From NCBI RefSeq assembly GCF_900199405.1, contig NZ_LT963430.1:2511605-2575604 (forward strand): a stretch of DNA of 64,000 bases, in the 5' to 3' direction. The position numbers were made by a program, and so were the translations under genes. The notes below the pieces were generated by a model, which saw only the letters and a program-made list of their open reading frames with translations, searched no databases and had not been told where the DNA came from. This DNA comes from Beduinella massiliensis. GTDB taxonomy: Bacteria > Bacillota > Clostridia > Christensenellales > Aristaeellaceae. Below are positions 35,973 through 45,668 of the stretch, piece by piece (the stretch's first letter is position 1; every line of letters begins with the position of its first letter).

Positions 35973-37607
35973 ATGAGCAGAACCATCGGCATCGATCTTG
36001 GCACGACGAACAGCTGCGTCGCCGTCATCGAGGGCAGCGATCCGGTCGTCATTCCCGGCCCGGAGGGCGGGCGAACGACGCCTTCCGTCGTCGCCTTCAC
36101 CAAGGATGGGCAGCGGCTCGTCGGTCAAATCGCCAAGCGTCAGGCCGTCACCAACAGCGAACGCACCATCCAGTCGATCAAGCGGGAGATGGGAACCGAC
36201 CATCGCGTCAAAATCGATGGCCATGCGTATACCCCGCAGGAAATTTCCGCAATGATCCTGCAAAAATTAAAGGCGGATGCGGAAGACTATTTAGGCGAAT
36301 CCGTCACGCAGGCGGTCATCACCGTTCCTGCCTACTTCACAGACGCGCAGCGTCAGGCGACGAAGGACGCCGGACGGATCGCGGGCCTGACCGTTCAGCG
36401 CATCCTCAACGAACCGACCGCCGCCGCGCTCGCCTATGGCATCGACAAGGAAACCGCGCAAAAGGTCATGGTCTACGACCTGGGCGGCGGCACGTTCGAC
36501 GTATCCATTCTGGACATCAACCAGGACGTCATCGAGGTGCTCGCGACCGCAGGCAACAACCGTCTCGGCGGCGACGACTTCGACCAGTGCGTCAGTGACT
36601 ATCTGATTGCCGAGTTTAAACGTACGGAGCGCATAGACCTTCGCCGCGACCCTACCGCGCTTGAGCGCGTACGTGAGGCCGCTGAAAAGGCAAAAATCGA
36701 ACTTTCCGGCACGCAGGCGACGAGCGTCAACCTGCCTTTTCTGACGGCGGGCAAGGACGGCCCCAAGCATATGGAAATCACGCTCACCCGCGCGAAGTTC
36801 AACGAACTGACGGCACACCTCGTCGAACAGACGATGGGCCCTGTGCGGCAGGCGATACAGGATGCGGGCCTCTCCGTATCGGACATCGCCAAGGTGTTGC
36901 TCGTCGGCGGCTCCAGCCGCATCCCGGCGGTGCAGGAAGCGGTTCGCCGCTTTACGGGTAAGGAGCCGTTTAAGGGCATCAACCCCGATGAGTGCGTCGC
37001 GATGGGCGCGGCGCTGCAGGGCGGCGTGCTCGCGGGCGAGGTGAAGAGCCTGCTGCTTCTGGACGTGACGCCGCTTTCCCTGGGGATCGAGACGGTGGGC
37101 GACATGTTCGCCAAGGTTATCGACCGAAACACCACGCTGCCCGTCCGTCAAAGCCAGATTTTTACCACCGCCGCCCCCTTTCAGTCGTCGGTGGAAATCA
37201 ACGTGCTGCAGGGAGAGCGCATGATGGCCTCGCAAAACAAGTCGCTCGGCAAGTTCAAGCTGACCGGCATTCGCCGCGCGCCGCAGGGCGTACCGCAGAT
37301 CGAGGTGACGTTCAGCATCGACGCGAATGGCATCGTCAGCGTCTCTGCCAAGGATTTGGGCACCGGAAAGCAGCAGGAGATCACCATCACCGGCTCTTCC
37401 AACATGAGCCAGGCCGAAATCGACCGCGCGGTACGGGATGCACAGACCTACGCCGCCGAGGATCAGCAGCGCAGGGAGGAAGCGGAACGGCAATACCGCA
37501 GCGGCGCCGCAGCGGCGGCCCCAGACGACGCACCGGCCGACGGCGCTGCCGACGCGGAATTTACGCCCAAAAACGACGGCGCCGCGGGCGGCGGACAAAA
37601 GGAGTAA
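35973..37607 (+). CDS. Hsp70 (DnaK-like) chaperone lacking the lid
   Basis: A 544-residue Hsp70. The ATPase domain (1-365) has [42 protein letters not shown] and [13 protein letters not shown]; the linker [15 protein letters not shown] and the substrate-binding beta domain (about 370-490) follow. After [15 protein letters not shown] only some 45 residues remain, rich in A, D and G, so the helical lid (about 100 residues in DnaK) is missing. Start has AGGAGG upstream. It heads an operon with a DUF5685-like gene and a J-protein gene; no grpE, hrcA or CIRCE is present, so it is probably a second, specialised Hsp70 rather than the housekeeping dnaK. Confidence 0.9.
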   Translation: MSRTIGIDLGTTNSCVAVIEGSDPVVIPGPEGGRTTPSVVAFTKDGQRLVGQIAKRQAVTNSERTIQSIKREMGTDHRVKIDGHAYTPQEISAMILQKLKADAEDYLGESVTQAVITVPAYFTDAQRQATKDAGRIAGLTVQRILNEPTAAALAYGIDKETAQKVMVYDLGGGTFDVSILDINQDVIEVLATAGNNRLGGDDFDQCVSDYLIAEFKRTERIDLRRDPTALERVREAAEKAKIELSGTQATSVNLPFLTAGKDGPKHMEITLTRAKFNELTAHLVEQTMGPVRQAIQDAGLSVSDIAKVLLVGGSSRIPAVQEAVRRFTGKEPFKGINPDECVAMGAALQGGVLAGEVKSLLLLDVTPLSLGIETVGDMFAKVIDRNTTLPVRQSQIFTTAAPFQSSVEINVLQGERMMASQNKSLGKFKLTGIRRAPQGVPQIEVTFSIDANGIVSVSAKDLGTGKQQEITITGSSNMSQAEIDRAVRDAQTYAAEDQQRREEAERQYRSGAAAAAPDDAPADGAADAEFTPKNDGAAGGGQKE

Positions 37608-37610
37608 ACC

Positions 37611-38456
37611 ATGTTTGGTTATATCGCGGTCAACCGTGCGGAATTATCCGACGCGGACTTTGCACGCTACCGCGCATTCTACTGCGGCCTCTGCCGGGCG
37701 CTTTCGCGCCGTCACGGCCAGATCGGCCGTCTGACGCTAACCTACGATATGACGTTCCTTTACTTGCTCCTGAGTTCCCTGTACGAGCCGGAAGAGCGCT
37801 GTGTGCCCGCGCGCTGCGCGCTGCACCCACTCAAGCGCCATGACTTTATCGAAAACGCCGCGGCGGATTACGCCGCGGACATGAACGTCCTGCTTGCCTT
37901 CCACAAGTGCCGCGATAACTGGCACGACGACAGGAACCTCGGCGCCGCGGCAGAAGGAAAACTGCTGCAAAAGGCCTACCGGCGCGTCGAGCGGGACTGG
38001 CCGGAGAAATGCGCGGTGGTCGCGGCTTGTCTTGAGCGCACAGCGAATCTGGAGCGCGAAAAGTCGGCCGACGTGGATGCCCTCGCCAACGAAACGGGAC
38101 GCATGCTGGGCGAAGTGCTCTGCTATAAAGATGACATTTGGGGGCCAGTGCTTCGCGCGATGGGCGAGGCACTGGGGCGCTTCATCTATCTTATGGACGC
38201 TTACGACGACCTGCCGGAGGACGAACGGAGGGGGCGCTACAATCCCCTGTTTCAGATGCGCGGGCAGGACGATTACGAGGACTTTTGCCGCCAAATGCTG
38301 ACCATGATGATCGCGGGCTGCACGCAGGAATTTGAAAAGCTGCCCCTCGTTCAGGACATCGGCCTCTTGCGAAACGTCCTGTATTCGGGGGTCTGGTGCA
38401 GGTATGCCCTCATACAGCAAAAACGCGGCGGAAAGGAGCAGGAGAACCATGGATGA
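37611..38456 (+). CDS. DUF5685-like protein in the Hsp70 operon
   Basis: A 281-residue, mostly helical protein beginning [21 protein letters not shown] followed by [14 protein letters not shown] (cysteines near 24 and 27) and [16 protein letters not shown]. It contains further paired Cys/His positions ([16 protein letters not shown]) and an acidic [20 protein letters not shown] segment, which recalls the aspartate-rich helices of isoprenoid synthases or metal-binding helices. I recall this as DUF5685; its function is unknown. It starts three bases after the Hsp70 stop with AAAGGAG, and its 3' end overlaps the J-protein start by 8 bp, so the three genes are tightly coupled. Confidence 0.75.
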   Translation: MFGYIAVNRAELSDADFARYRAFYCGLCRALSRRHGQIGRLTLTYDMTFLYLLLSSLYEPEERCVPARCALHPLKRHDFIENAAADYAADMNVLLAFHKCRDNWHDDRNLGAAAEGKLLQKAYRRVERDWPEKCAVVAACLERTANLEREKSADVDALANETGRMLGEVLCYKDDIWGPVLRAMGEALGRFIYLMDAYDDLPEDERRGRYNPLFQMRGQDDYEDFCRQMLTMMIAGCTQEFEKLPLVQDIGLLRNVLYSGVWCRYALIQQKRGGKEQENHG

Positions 38457-39132
38457 CCCTTATCGCGTATTGGGCGTAGCCCCGACGGCCACGGACGACG
38501 AAGTCAAGACCGCGTATAGAAAGCTCGCCCGTAAATACCACCCTGACCTGAACGGCGGTTCTCCTGAGGCCGAGGCAAAGATGAAGGAAATCAACGAAGC
38601 CTATTCCCTCATCACGAAAATGCGCCGTGAGGGGACAAACTATACCGGCGGCAGCCAGGGATACGGCGGCCAGCAGGGATATGGAAATCCCTTCGGCGGT
38701 GGTTACAACCCCTTCGGAAACGGGCCTTACGGCAATTACGGCAATCAGCAGCGCGGGCAGCAGTCCTCCGAACTGAACGCCGCTCGCAATTACATCATCT
38801 CCGGCTATTATCAGGAAGCGTTGAACGTGCTGAACGGCATCTCCAATCACAACGCCGCGTGGTACTTCCTCAGCGCCCAAGCCAACTACGGCCTGGGTAA
38901 CCGCGTCGCCGCGCTTAACCACGCGCGTCAGGCTGCACAGATGGAGCCTGGGAACTACGAATACCGCCAGTTCCTCTCTCAGCTCGAAAACGGCGGCAGC
39001 GCCTATCAGGAGTACGGCAGGCAATTTCATATGCCGACCGGCATGTGCTCCGACCCGTGCGCGTCCTGCCTGTTTCTCAATCTTTTCTGCAACTGCTGCT
39101 GTCCTTGTGGGGTGAGGGGTTTTTACTGCTGA
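38449..39132 (+). CDS. J-domain protein with TPR and Cys-rich tail
   Basis: A 227-residue co-chaperone. The J domain covers residues 1-65 with the essential HPD in [11 protein letters not shown] Gly/Tyr/Asn/Gln-rich linker (66-108) follows, then TPR-like helices (about 110-175: [29 protein letters not shown]). The last 28 residues hold nine cysteines ([16 protein letters not shown]). It lacks the zinc fingers and C-terminal domains of DnaJ, so it is a dedicated partner, most likely of the Hsp70 two genes upstream. The ATG at 38449 follows AGGAG and lies inside the end of the preceding gene. Confidence 0.88.
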   Translation: MDDPYRVLGVAPTATDDEVKTAYRKLARKYHPDLNGGSPEAEAKMKEINEAYSLITKMRREGTNYTGGSQGYGGQQGYGNPFGGGYNPFGNGPYGNYGNQQRGQQSSELNAARNYIISGYYQEALNVLNGISNHNAAWYFLSAQANYGLGNRVAALNHARQAAQMEPGNYEYRQFLSQLENGGSAYQEYGRQFHMPTGMCSDPCASCLFLNLFCNCCCPCGVRGFYC

Positions 39133-39133
39133 C

Positions 39134-39165
39134 ACAAAAAAGATGCCGCTTGGCATCTTTTTTTG
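39134..39165. terminator. Bidirectional terminator, chaperone operon and LtaS-like gene
   Basis: Stem AGATGCC/GGCATCT with A-run before and a long T-run after, symmetric for both convergent transcripts. Confidence 0.9.
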
Positions 39166-39172
39166 TGCTGCG

Positions 39173-40966
39173 TCACTCTACACGCTTTTCGCTGTATCGC
39201 TCTCCGTACAGCCGGTCGTATTGGCACAGGCGAATCGCGTCGAACGTTCGCTTCGCTTCTTCCGATGCGTCGGGCTTCCACCTAAAGTGATCCGCCTCGA
39301 AGACCAGCGCGTCGTTGGAATCCGGCACCCCCGCCGCGCCCATGCGCGTGAGATAGGCGTCCAACGGCACGTTCGCCAATCGCAGCGCAAACGCGCCCAG
39401 CCGATAAGACGACATGACCTCCGGCAACTCTACGTCGAGACCGTAATTGTTGTAGATCAGCAGCGGTGTACAGTACAGCCGCCCGTAGCGCTGCGCATCT
39501 TCCTCGTAGGAGGACGTGTCTACTCCGAAGAGCGAAAGATTCGGCGCGTGATCTCCCCACAGCACGAGGAGCACCGGCCGCTTCTGGCGTTCAAAGTACG
39601 AAATCAGCTTTTTCAGCGCCGCGTCGCTTTCCCGCAAAAGACTCGCATACGTCTCGAGCTGTGCACGTGCCTGCGGGTCCTGCGTCTCGTCGGCAGAACG
39701 GACGCTGCCCGCGCCCGACCATTCAAAGTCGTACTCGCCGTGGTTCTGAATGGTGACGACGTGTGCAAAAAACGGTCTGCTCTTATCCCGATGTTCATAG
39801 CGTTCGATCAATTCGTCGTACAGGCAGTCATCCGTCACCTGCCAGGAGATGCGCCGCAGCGGCTGGGCCATGTCATCCTCGAAGGCCATGTCGTCAAAGC
39901 CCATCTGGGCATACACGCGGTCGCGCTCGTAAAACGTGCGCGTATAGGGGTGCAGAGCCAGCGTGTAGTAACCGCTGGCGTCAAGCGCGCCGACGACGCT
40001 CGCCGCCCCCTCCAGCGGCACGGTCTGATAGGCCATGCCGACCGAGTTGCGCGCCGGATAGCCCGTAAGCACCTCATACTCCACTTGACAGGTGTTTCCC
40101 CCGTAGGAGGGGGAAAGCAATTCAGCGCCCGCGTACGATGCCTGGCATGTCTTAAGATAGGCGAGTGGATCCTCCGTAAGCGAAATTTCGTCGATATTCT
40201 GAAGGTCGTACAGCGTCTCGTTCATAATAAAGAAGATGTCCGGCAGCACGCTTTGCGCAGCGTCCGCTTCCGGCGCCGGAAGCGCATTCAGCGCTTCCCA
40301 TACGGACGCTTCCGAATATCCCTCCGGCTCCTCTGGCGGCAGCGGCATCGTCTTGATGAGCCCGGCGGCCAGCCCGTTCGTCTCGTAGTAGTCCTGCGGA
40401 ATGACCACTTCGGCTGTACCCGTCATGCGGGCGATGCGGTCCGGCAGCCCCTGCGCGGCAAAGATCGTCGCGGACGCCATCAGGGCGCAGAGCACCGCGC
40501 GCAGGGCCAGGTGAATGCGAATTCTGCGTCTGCGAAGCAGCAGCACCAGCGCGATGCAGACGGCGATACAGGCGATCAGCGTGACCGTGGGGATCAACTG
40601 AAAGTGATCGGTGATTTGAACGGCCTCCCTGACGAGCAGCACGTCGCCAAATTGAAACACATCGCCTTTGAGCAACAGCTTATAGTACTGCACGCCCGCG
40701 CAGGTCAGCGTCAGCGCCGCCGTCACGCCGAAGGCAGAAGACATGCGCCTTGCCAGACAAAGAAATGTCAAAAAGGTACAGGCAATCAGACCAGCGCTGC
40801 AAACAAAAGCGCCCGGCGCCGTAACGATCCAGTGAAACGCCTGGGAAAACCCGTCGCGCGCGATGGCCTCGGCCATGTACTCCAGTACAGCGCCGCAAAA
40901 GATGGAGACGAGAATTGCGGACGTCATGTCCGCAGCTCCTGGCAGGCGCTTTTTGGTTTCGCTCAT
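39173..40966 (-). CDS. LTA synthase-like sulfatase-family membrane enzyme
   Basis: A 597-residue protein with about five membrane helices in residues 15-195 and an outside sulfatase-fold domain from about 240. Motifs: DIFFIMNETLYDL with the likely nucleophile Thr, YGGNTCQVEYEVLTG (variant of the GG-T-xxE-E-LTG motif), VVTIQNHGEYDF and LLVLWGDHAPNLSLFG for metal binding. Relatives polymerise glycerol phosphate or add phosphoethanolamine/phosphoglycerol to surface glycans. The substrate here is open. RBS is AGAGGAT; no clear promoter was found in the 233 bp between this gene and the dipeptidase gene. Confidence 0.85.
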   Translation of the reverse strand: MSETKKRLPGAADMTSAILVSIFCGAVLEYMAEAIARDGFSQAFHWIVTAPGAFVCSAGLIACTFLTFLCLARRMSSAFGVTAALTLTCAGVQYYKLLLKGDVFQFGDVLLVREAVQITDHFQLIPTVTLIACIAVCIALVLLLRRRRIRIHLALRAVLCALMASATIFAAQGLPDRIARMTGTAEVVIPQDYYETNGLAAGLIKTMPLPPEEPEGYSEASVWEALNALPAPEADAAQSVLPDIFFIMNETLYDLQNIDEISLTEDPLAYLKTCQASYAGAELLSPSYGGNTCQVEYEVLTGYPARNSVGMAYQTVPLEGAASVVGALDASGYYTLALHPYTRTFYERDRVYAQMGFDDMAFEDDMAQPLRRISWQVTDDCLYDELIERYEHRDKSRPFFAHVVTIQNHGEYDFEWSGAGSVRSADETQDPQARAQLETYASLLRESDAALKKLISYFERQKRPVLLVLWGDHAPNLSLFGVDTSSYEEDAQRYGRLYCTPLLIYNNYGLDVELPEVMSSYRLGAFALRLANVPLDAYLTRMGAAGVPDSNDALVFEADHFRWKPDASEEAKRTFDAIRLCQYDRLYGERYSEKRVE

Positions 40967-41158
40967 TTGAATAATATCCTCTGCTTTACATCGTAATGGG
41001 CCTCTATACTATAATAGACGAAACAGAACGCCCATCCGCTCATGCCGTCAAGCTCTTTCAAAGAATTTGTCCTTCCGCGTCCCTATTGTAGCCAAATCAT
41101 GCGGTAAACGCAAGCTCTCTTTGCGATTTCAGAGCGTGCCCGCGTTCTTTTGAACGCC

Positions 41159-41183
41159 AAAAACCGCCGGTTTTCCGGCGGCT
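41159..41183 (-). terminator. Terminator of the dipeptidase gene
   Basis: Minus-strand stem AGCCGCCGG/CCGGCGGTT with AAAA loop, then TTTTTGG. Confidence 0.85.
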
Positions 41184-41199
41184 CTGGGCTTTGACACAA

Positions 41200-42615
41200 T
41201 TATTTATTTTCTGAAACCAGGGGCGAAAGGCGCATCAGCGTCTGCACATAAATCGCGAGGCTGCGCTTAAAGGAAGGCACATGCAGCGCTTCGTCGGGCT
41301 GGTGCGCGCCGCCGTGCCCGGGCGGCAGGATCGAGGCAAGCCCCGCGCCCGCACCCGGCATGGAAGCGCCGAACGTCACCGCGCGCGCAAGCACGTGTGA
41401 ATACGTACCGCCGCCCATGACGAATGCCTCCCGCGCGTCGCCCGTCTCCTCGCGGTAGACGTCCATCATGCAGCGAACGAGCGGGTCGTCCTTGTCGATG
41501 TAAAACGCCTCCCTTGACGACGCTTCGCTCACCGCAAGGCCGCGCGCGGACGCAAAGGCGCGAATGTGGTCGTCTACCTGACTGCCCGACAGCATGCGCG
41601 GAAACCGACCGTCCAATGAAAGCGCCATGCGTCCATCCTCTACCTTCAGCATGCTGCCTACGAGCGTCAACGGACCGAAGACCGGGTCGTCCACGTTCAG
41701 CCCGCAGGCGCTTCCAAAGTCGTCCTTCATCAGGCTCGCGAGCGCCTCGACGGCCTCCTGGTCCTGCGCATCCAGCACTTTGGCGTCTCTCAGCGTGAAG
41801 AGCAGCCGACGCACCGCGTTGTCCGCCCCCTGCGGAAACGCCGCATGGCCGCTCTTGCCCTTGGCATGCACGCGCACGCCGCCCTCGCAGGGCTCCGTCC
41901 ATATATCCATGCCGCCTCGCAGGGCCTCGCAGACCGTCTCTTCCCGCAGGCCCGCGACCTCAATCCATGCGTGATCCGGAATCAGGTTAGGCGCCTGTCC
42001 GCCGCAGCAGGCGCGGATGCCCTGCACCTTTGCCCCGACCCAGGCGTTGTAGTGCCCCTTTTGCCCGTAGCACACCGGGTAGTCGCAGTCCGCCACCAGC
42101 GTGAGCTCCGGCGCGTCCCCATGCTGTGCAAAGTAGCGCATGTCCTCCATTCCCGTTTCCTCGGAGGTGCCCATCAGCAGCCTGATGCCGCACGGCAGCT
42201 CGACGTTCAGATCCCGCAGGCACTTCATCGCGTAAAGGCCGAGCACAGCGGAGGCCTTGTTGTCCTGGCTTCCCCTGCCGATTACGTATTCGCCCGCGCG
42301 CGTCATCGAAAAGGGCGGGTAAATCCAATGCTCTCCCGCCGGCACGACGTCCAAGTGTGCGGCGATGCCGATCGCGGGATGCGGGATGCCCATCGACGCG
42401 ACGCCGCAGTATCCGTCCACATCCTGCGTTTCAAAGCCCAGCTTTTTCGCGAGCGCGAGTCCTCTGTCCAGCGCCCGTCGGCATTCGGGGCCGAACGGCG
42501 CGCCCGGCGCAGAGGCTCCGCTGTCGCTCACGCTCGGCACCTCGATCAGCTCTGCGAGGCAGGCCAGCATTTCTTCCTCATGAGCGTCGATCCAGGCTGC
42601 AATTCTTTCTTTCAT
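41200..42615 (-). CDS. pepV: M20 family dipeptidase, PepV type
   Basis: A 471-residue dizinc peptidase. Ligands are seen in AAHLDVVPAG (H), GRGSQDNKAS (bridging D), TSEETGMED (general base and ligand E), LVADCDYPV (D) and GHGGAHQPDE (H). The lid domain lies between about 190 and 370. PepV-type enzymes cleave Xaa dipeptides, including beta-Ala and D-Ala forms. The ATG at 42615 is chosen for AAAGGAGA and the family start MKERIAAWIDAHEEEML. Single gene, divergent from a MATE exporter. Confidence 0.9.
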   Translation of the reverse strand: MKERIAAWIDAHEEEMLACLAELIEVPSVSDSGASAPGAPFGPECRRALDRGLALAKKLGFETQDVDGYCGVASMGIPHPAIGIAAHLDVVPAGEHWIYPPFSMTRAGEYVIGRGSQDNKASAVLGLYAMKCLRDLNVELPCGIRLLMGTSEETGMEDMRYFAQHGDAPELTLVADCDYPVCYGQKGHYNAWVGAKVQGIRACCGGQAPNLIPDHAWIEVAGLREETVCEALRGGMDIWTEPCEGGVRVHAKGKSGHAAFPQGADNAVRRLLFTLRDAKVLDAQDQEAVEALASLMKDDFGSACGLNVDDPVFGPLTLVGSMLKVEDGRMALSLDGRFPRMLSGSQVDDHIRAFASARGLAVSEASSREAFYIDKDDPLVRCMMDVYREETGDAREAFVMGGGTYSHVLARAVTFGASMPGAGAGLASILPPGHGGAHQPDEALHVPSFKRSLAIYVQTLMRLSPLVSENK

Positions 42616-42645
42616 ACGTCCATCTCCTTTTACGATACGGAAGAA

Positions 42646-42674
42646 TTGACATTCGTCCGCACTTGTTGTATGAT
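42646..42674 (+). promoter_or_regulatory. Promoter of the MATE gene
   Basis: TTGACA (42646-42651), 17-bp spacer, TATGAT (42669-42674). A perfect hairpin GCGCGGC/GCCGCGC (42678-42694) begins right after it, at the expected 5' end of the mRNA. Confidence 0.8.
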
Positions 42675-42741
42675 GATGCGCGGCTGCGCCGCGCAGCCAT
42701 GAAACATCTATGCGCATTTCGCGTTTGAGGGGGCAATACAC

Positions 42742-44106
42742 GTGGAAAACGATTTGGGACGCGATGACGTCGGCCGGCTCGTCCGCTCCATCGCTGTGCC
42801 GAGCATGCTTGCGCAGTTTGTCAGCGTCCTGTACAGCATCGTAGACCGCATGTACATCGGGCATATCGCGGGCGTGGGCGACCTCGCGCTCGCGGGCGTG
42901 GGCGTCTGCGGTCCGGTCGTCACGATGATCGGTTCCGTCGCTTCGCTCGTCGGAATCGGCGGTTCGCCGCTGATGAGCATCAAGATGGGCGAAGGCGACC
43001 GCAACAGCGCGCAGGCTATTTTGGCAAATGCCTTTCTGATGCTCTGCGCGTTCTCCCTCCTGATCGTCGCTCTGATTCTGCCGCTGCGCAGGCCTATGCT
43101 GCTGCTCTTCGGCGCGAGCGAGATCACGCTTCCCTATGCCGAGGAATATTTTACCCTCTATCTGTCGGGCACGCTCTTCGCCCTGCTGGCGACCGGCCTC
43201 AATTCCTTCGTCGTCGCGCAGGGATATGCCAAGACGGCGATGAAGTCCGTCGTACTTGGCGCGGTGCTGAACATCGCGCTCGACCCTGTCTTCATCTTTC
43301 TTTTCCATATGAACGTTCAGGGGGCGGCGCTGGCGACCGTGCTTTCGCAGCTGGCGAGCTGTGCCTATGTCCTCTTCTTTCTCTTGGGCAGGCGCGCCGG
43401 TGTGCGCATCACGTTTTCAGGCTATTCTCCCCGCACAGCCCTGCGCATTCTCGCGCTCGGCTTTACGCCTTTTTGCATCATCGCCGTCGACAACGTGATG
43501 ATCATCGCCATGAATACCGTGCTCCAGCGATACGGCGGGCTAGGGCAGGGCGACCTGCTCGTCACCTGCGCGACCATCGTGCAGAGCTTCATGCTGGTCG
43601 TCACCATGCCGTTGGGCGGCATCAGCGGCGGCACGCAGGCGGTTTTGAGCTTCAACTACGGCGCACGCCGTTCGGAGCGCGTGCGCATGGCGCAGCGGCA
43701 CATCTTCCTCTTCTGTATCGCCTACACCGCGACGATGTTCGTGCTGGCGCGCCTTTGCGGCCCGCTGTTCGTTCGCCTGTTTACGACCGACCCCGCGCTC
43801 AGCGAGCGTGCGCTCTGGGCCATTCGCGTTTGCACGTTGGGGCTGATCCCGTTGGGCGTGCAGTATGAAATCGTAGACGGCTTCACGGCCATCGGTCAGG
43901 TGCGCTATTCCCTTCCCCTCTCCTTCTGGCGCAAGGCGGTTTACTTCGTCTCTTTATTCGCGCTGCCTGCCGTCTTTGGCGCGGACGCTGCCTTCTACGC
44001 GGAGCCGATCTCCGACGTTCTGGGGCCGCTCGCCTCCATGATCGTCTACGCGCTGGTCATGAAGAAAATTCTTCTGCGGCGGGAAATGACGCAGGGCCCC
44101 TCCTGA
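42742..44106 (+). CDS. MATE family efflux transporter
   Basis: A 454-residue multidrug/toxin extrusion protein with twelve predicted helices in two bundles. The start region (SIAVPSMLAQFVSVLYSIVDRMYIGHIAG) carries the family pattern P-x-ML-x-Q...YSIVDRM-IG, and the second half repeats it in NVMIIAMNTVLQRYGG. Such proteins export cationic drugs with Na+ or H+. Start codon is GTG at 42742 after a GAGGGGG site. Substrate unknown. Confidence 0.92.
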   Translation: MENDLGRDDVGRLVRSIAVPSMLAQFVSVLYSIVDRMYIGHIAGVGDLALAGVGVCGPVVTMIGSVASLVGIGGSPLMSIKMGEGDRNSAQAILANAFLMLCAFSLLIVALILPLRRPMLLLFGASEITLPYAEEYFTLYLSGTLFALLATGLNSFVVAQGYAKTAMKSVVLGAVLNIALDPVFIFLFHMNVQGAALATVLSQLASCAYVLFFLLGRRAGVRITFSGYSPRTALRILALGFTPFCIIAVDNVMIIAMNTVLQRYGGLGQGDLLVTCATIVQSFMLVVTMPLGGISGGTQAVLSFNYGARRSERVRMAQRHIFLFCIAYTATMFVLARLCGPLFVRLFTTDPALSERALWAIRVCTLGLIPLGVQYEIVDGFTAIGQVRYSLPLSFWRKAVYFVSLFALPAVFGADAAFYAEPISDVLGPLASMIVYALVMKKILLRREMTQGPS

Positions 44107-44127
44107 CCCGTCCTTCCCCCTTTCATC

Positions 44128-44150
44128 GCAGGGCAGCGCCCTGCTTTTTT
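44128..44150 (+). terminator. Terminator of the MATE gene
   Basis: Stem GCAGGGC/GCCCTGC with a 3-base loop followed by TTTTTT. Confidence 0.88.
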
Positions 44151-44204
44151 CTTCGCAAATCACATGCCATAGTCATTCAGAACACGGCGCGCGTCACGCC
44201 CGTT

Positions 44205-44921
44205 TTAAGCCGGCGCCTTACTCGGCCTTTTTAAAAGGAACAGCGCGTAAAGCAGGGAAACCACGGTCAGAATAGCGCTGGCGAAGGTCTGACCGGCCAG
44301 GCTTCCCGGAACCGCAAACGCACTCGCGGCGTTTACCGCCGCGTGCGTCAGGATACAAGGCAGCAGCGTGCCGCTTTTTAAAAAGATCGTCGTGAACAGG
44401 AAGCCAATCGCCGTCGCATAGCAGATTTGGAGCAAGGTGCTTATCGGTTCCGCACCGGCCAGTAAATTGACAATGTGTCCCATGCCAAACGTCAGGCTGG
44501 AAATCACGATCGCCTGCTTCAAGCCCTTTGGAGATAGCGCCCGAAACAAAAGTCCCCGGAAGATGACCTCTTCGAGAAAGCCGACTAGGCACATGCTGAC
44601 CACATAAAGCGCAGTTTCAACCGCGCTGAACCTGATTGTCACGCCATTCCAAAGGTTTGAACTCGCCAGCGCGAGCAGCGGAAGGTAGAAAAGGACGTCC
44701 TTCCCCTTCACTCCCCCGCCTCTTCCAAGCCCGTAATACGCCTGAAGACCGTCTCTTCGTATCTGCACATAAAGGGCTGCGGATAAAAGCGCGCATACCG
44801 GCACCGTGATGCACTTGATCATGCCAAGGCTTTCGGACACCGCATCCGCCAGCATTGCCGCCAAGACGTACAGGGCAATCCACGCAAGCGCTAGCCTCTG
44901 CTCATTCCTCTGCCGCTTCAT
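44205..44921 (-). CDS. CPBP-family intramembrane metalloprotease
   Basis: A 238-residue membrane protein with about seven helices and the CAAX-protease/bacteriocin-processing motifs: FLEEVIFRG (glutamate pair and R), FGMGHIVN (H) and THAAVNA (H). Bacterial members are membrane proteases of mostly unknown substrate, some protecting against self-made bacteriocins. The ATG at 44921, with GAGGAGGG nine bases upstream, overlaps the end of the TetR gene by 20 bp, so it is coupled to it and probably under its control. Confidence 0.88.
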   Translation of the reverse strand: MKRQRNEQRLALAWIALYVLAAMLADAVSESLGMIKCITVPVCALLSAALYVQIRRDGLQAYYGLGRGGGVKGKDVLFYLPLLALASSNLWNGVTIRFSAVETALYVVSMCLVGFLEEVIFRGLLFRALSPKGLKQAIVISSLTFGMGHIVNLLAGAEPISTLLQICYATAIGFLFTTIFLKSGTLLPCILTHAAVNAASAFAVPGSLAGQTFASAILTVVSLLYALFLLKRPSKAPA

Positions 44922-45501
44922 CCGAAACGCCCTCCTCAAAAAAAGCATGGATCATCCCGCGCATCGCGCCGCGGAGCAGGCAAGCCGTCTGCGCCTCGTC
45001 GTACTCCATCGCATTGTTGGCCAGCATGCTGGCCATCCCGTGCGCAAGCAAGAAGACGGCCGTAAAAACACTGCGCGCCTGGCGCCGGTCCATCTCCATA
45101 TCGCGCGAAAGCGCCTGCATCACCGGTTCCAACGCCGGATCGCCCGTCAGGTCTGAAAGCTTCCTGTCGGAAAATCGGTTGGACTGAAACAGGAAACGAA
45201 ACAGGTTGGGTTCCATGGCTCCGAAGCGGATGTACGAAAGCCCGATCTCGAGCATGGAAGCGGCGCAGCCATCGCGCCCCTGCAGAATATACGCCGTGTG
45301 GCAGGCATCCGCTTTCTCATATACCGCGCTTTTCAAGTCCTCTATCGTCGCGAAGTGATAGAGGACCGGCTGCGTCGAGCAGTCCAGTTTCCTCGCTACC
45401 GCCCGTGCACTGATCCCTTCCGCCCCCTCTCCTCTGGCAATTTCAAAGGCTGCGTCCAGAACCATTTCCCGGCTCACTTTTTGCTTTGGCGCCACGCCCA
45501 T
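44902..45501 (-). CDS. TetR-family transcriptional regulator
   Basis: A regulator of about 199 residues. The helix-turn-helix is within MVLDAAFEIARGEGAEGISARAVARKL and CSTQPVLYHFATIEDL; the rest is the ligand/dimer domain with WHG-like features. Two starts are possible: ATG 45501 and GTG 45495 (better spaced from AAGGAAG). It leads an operon with the CPBP protease. The promoter contains a perfect inverted repeat that is likely its own operator. Ligand unknown. Confidence 0.88.
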   Translation of the reverse strand: MGVAPKQKVSREMVLDAAFEIARGEGAEGISARAVARKLDCSTQPVLYHFATIEDLKSAVYEKADACHTAYILQGRDGCAASMLEIGLSYIRFGAMEPNLFRFLFQSNRFSDRKLSDLTGDPALEPVMQALSRDMEMDRRQARSVFTAVFLLAHGMASMLANNAMEYDEAQTACLLRGAMRGMIHAFFEEGVSDEAAEE

Positions 45502-45526
45502 CTTCCTTTCGCAATTTATAACGCAA

Positions 45527-45555
45527 ATTATATAACAATCGTTATAATACTGCAA
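45527..45555 (-). promoter_or_regulatory. tetR promoter with operator
   Basis: Minus strand TTGCAG (45550-45555), 17-bp spacer, TATAAT (45527-45532). TATAAC-N4-GTTATA at 45531-45546, a perfect inverted repeat, fills the spacer and touches the -10 box, the classical place for a TetR autorepressor. Confidence 0.8.
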
Positions 45556-45597
45556 AGCCAGATGTTTGTCAACGCTTTTTGACTGGCCGCCTGCAAT

Positions 45598-45635
45598 CAA
45601 AAGAGCCGGTGAACTGCGTTTGCAGTGTCACCGGC
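45598..45635 (-). terminator. Terminator of the sugar-transport operon
   Basis: Minus-strand outer stem GCCGGTGA/TCACCGGC with inner stem ACTGC/GCAGT, then TCTTTTG, 33 bp past the reductase stop. Confidence 0.8.
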
Positions 45636-45668
45636 GGTAAGCCCGCTTGACGATGAACCCGCCCGTTT

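Noticed and set aside
36291-37598. Long open frame antisense to the Hsp70 gene
   Set aside because: It mirrors the codon structure of a GC-rich gene, shows no domain and no ribosome-binding site; the sense strand is a certain Hsp70.
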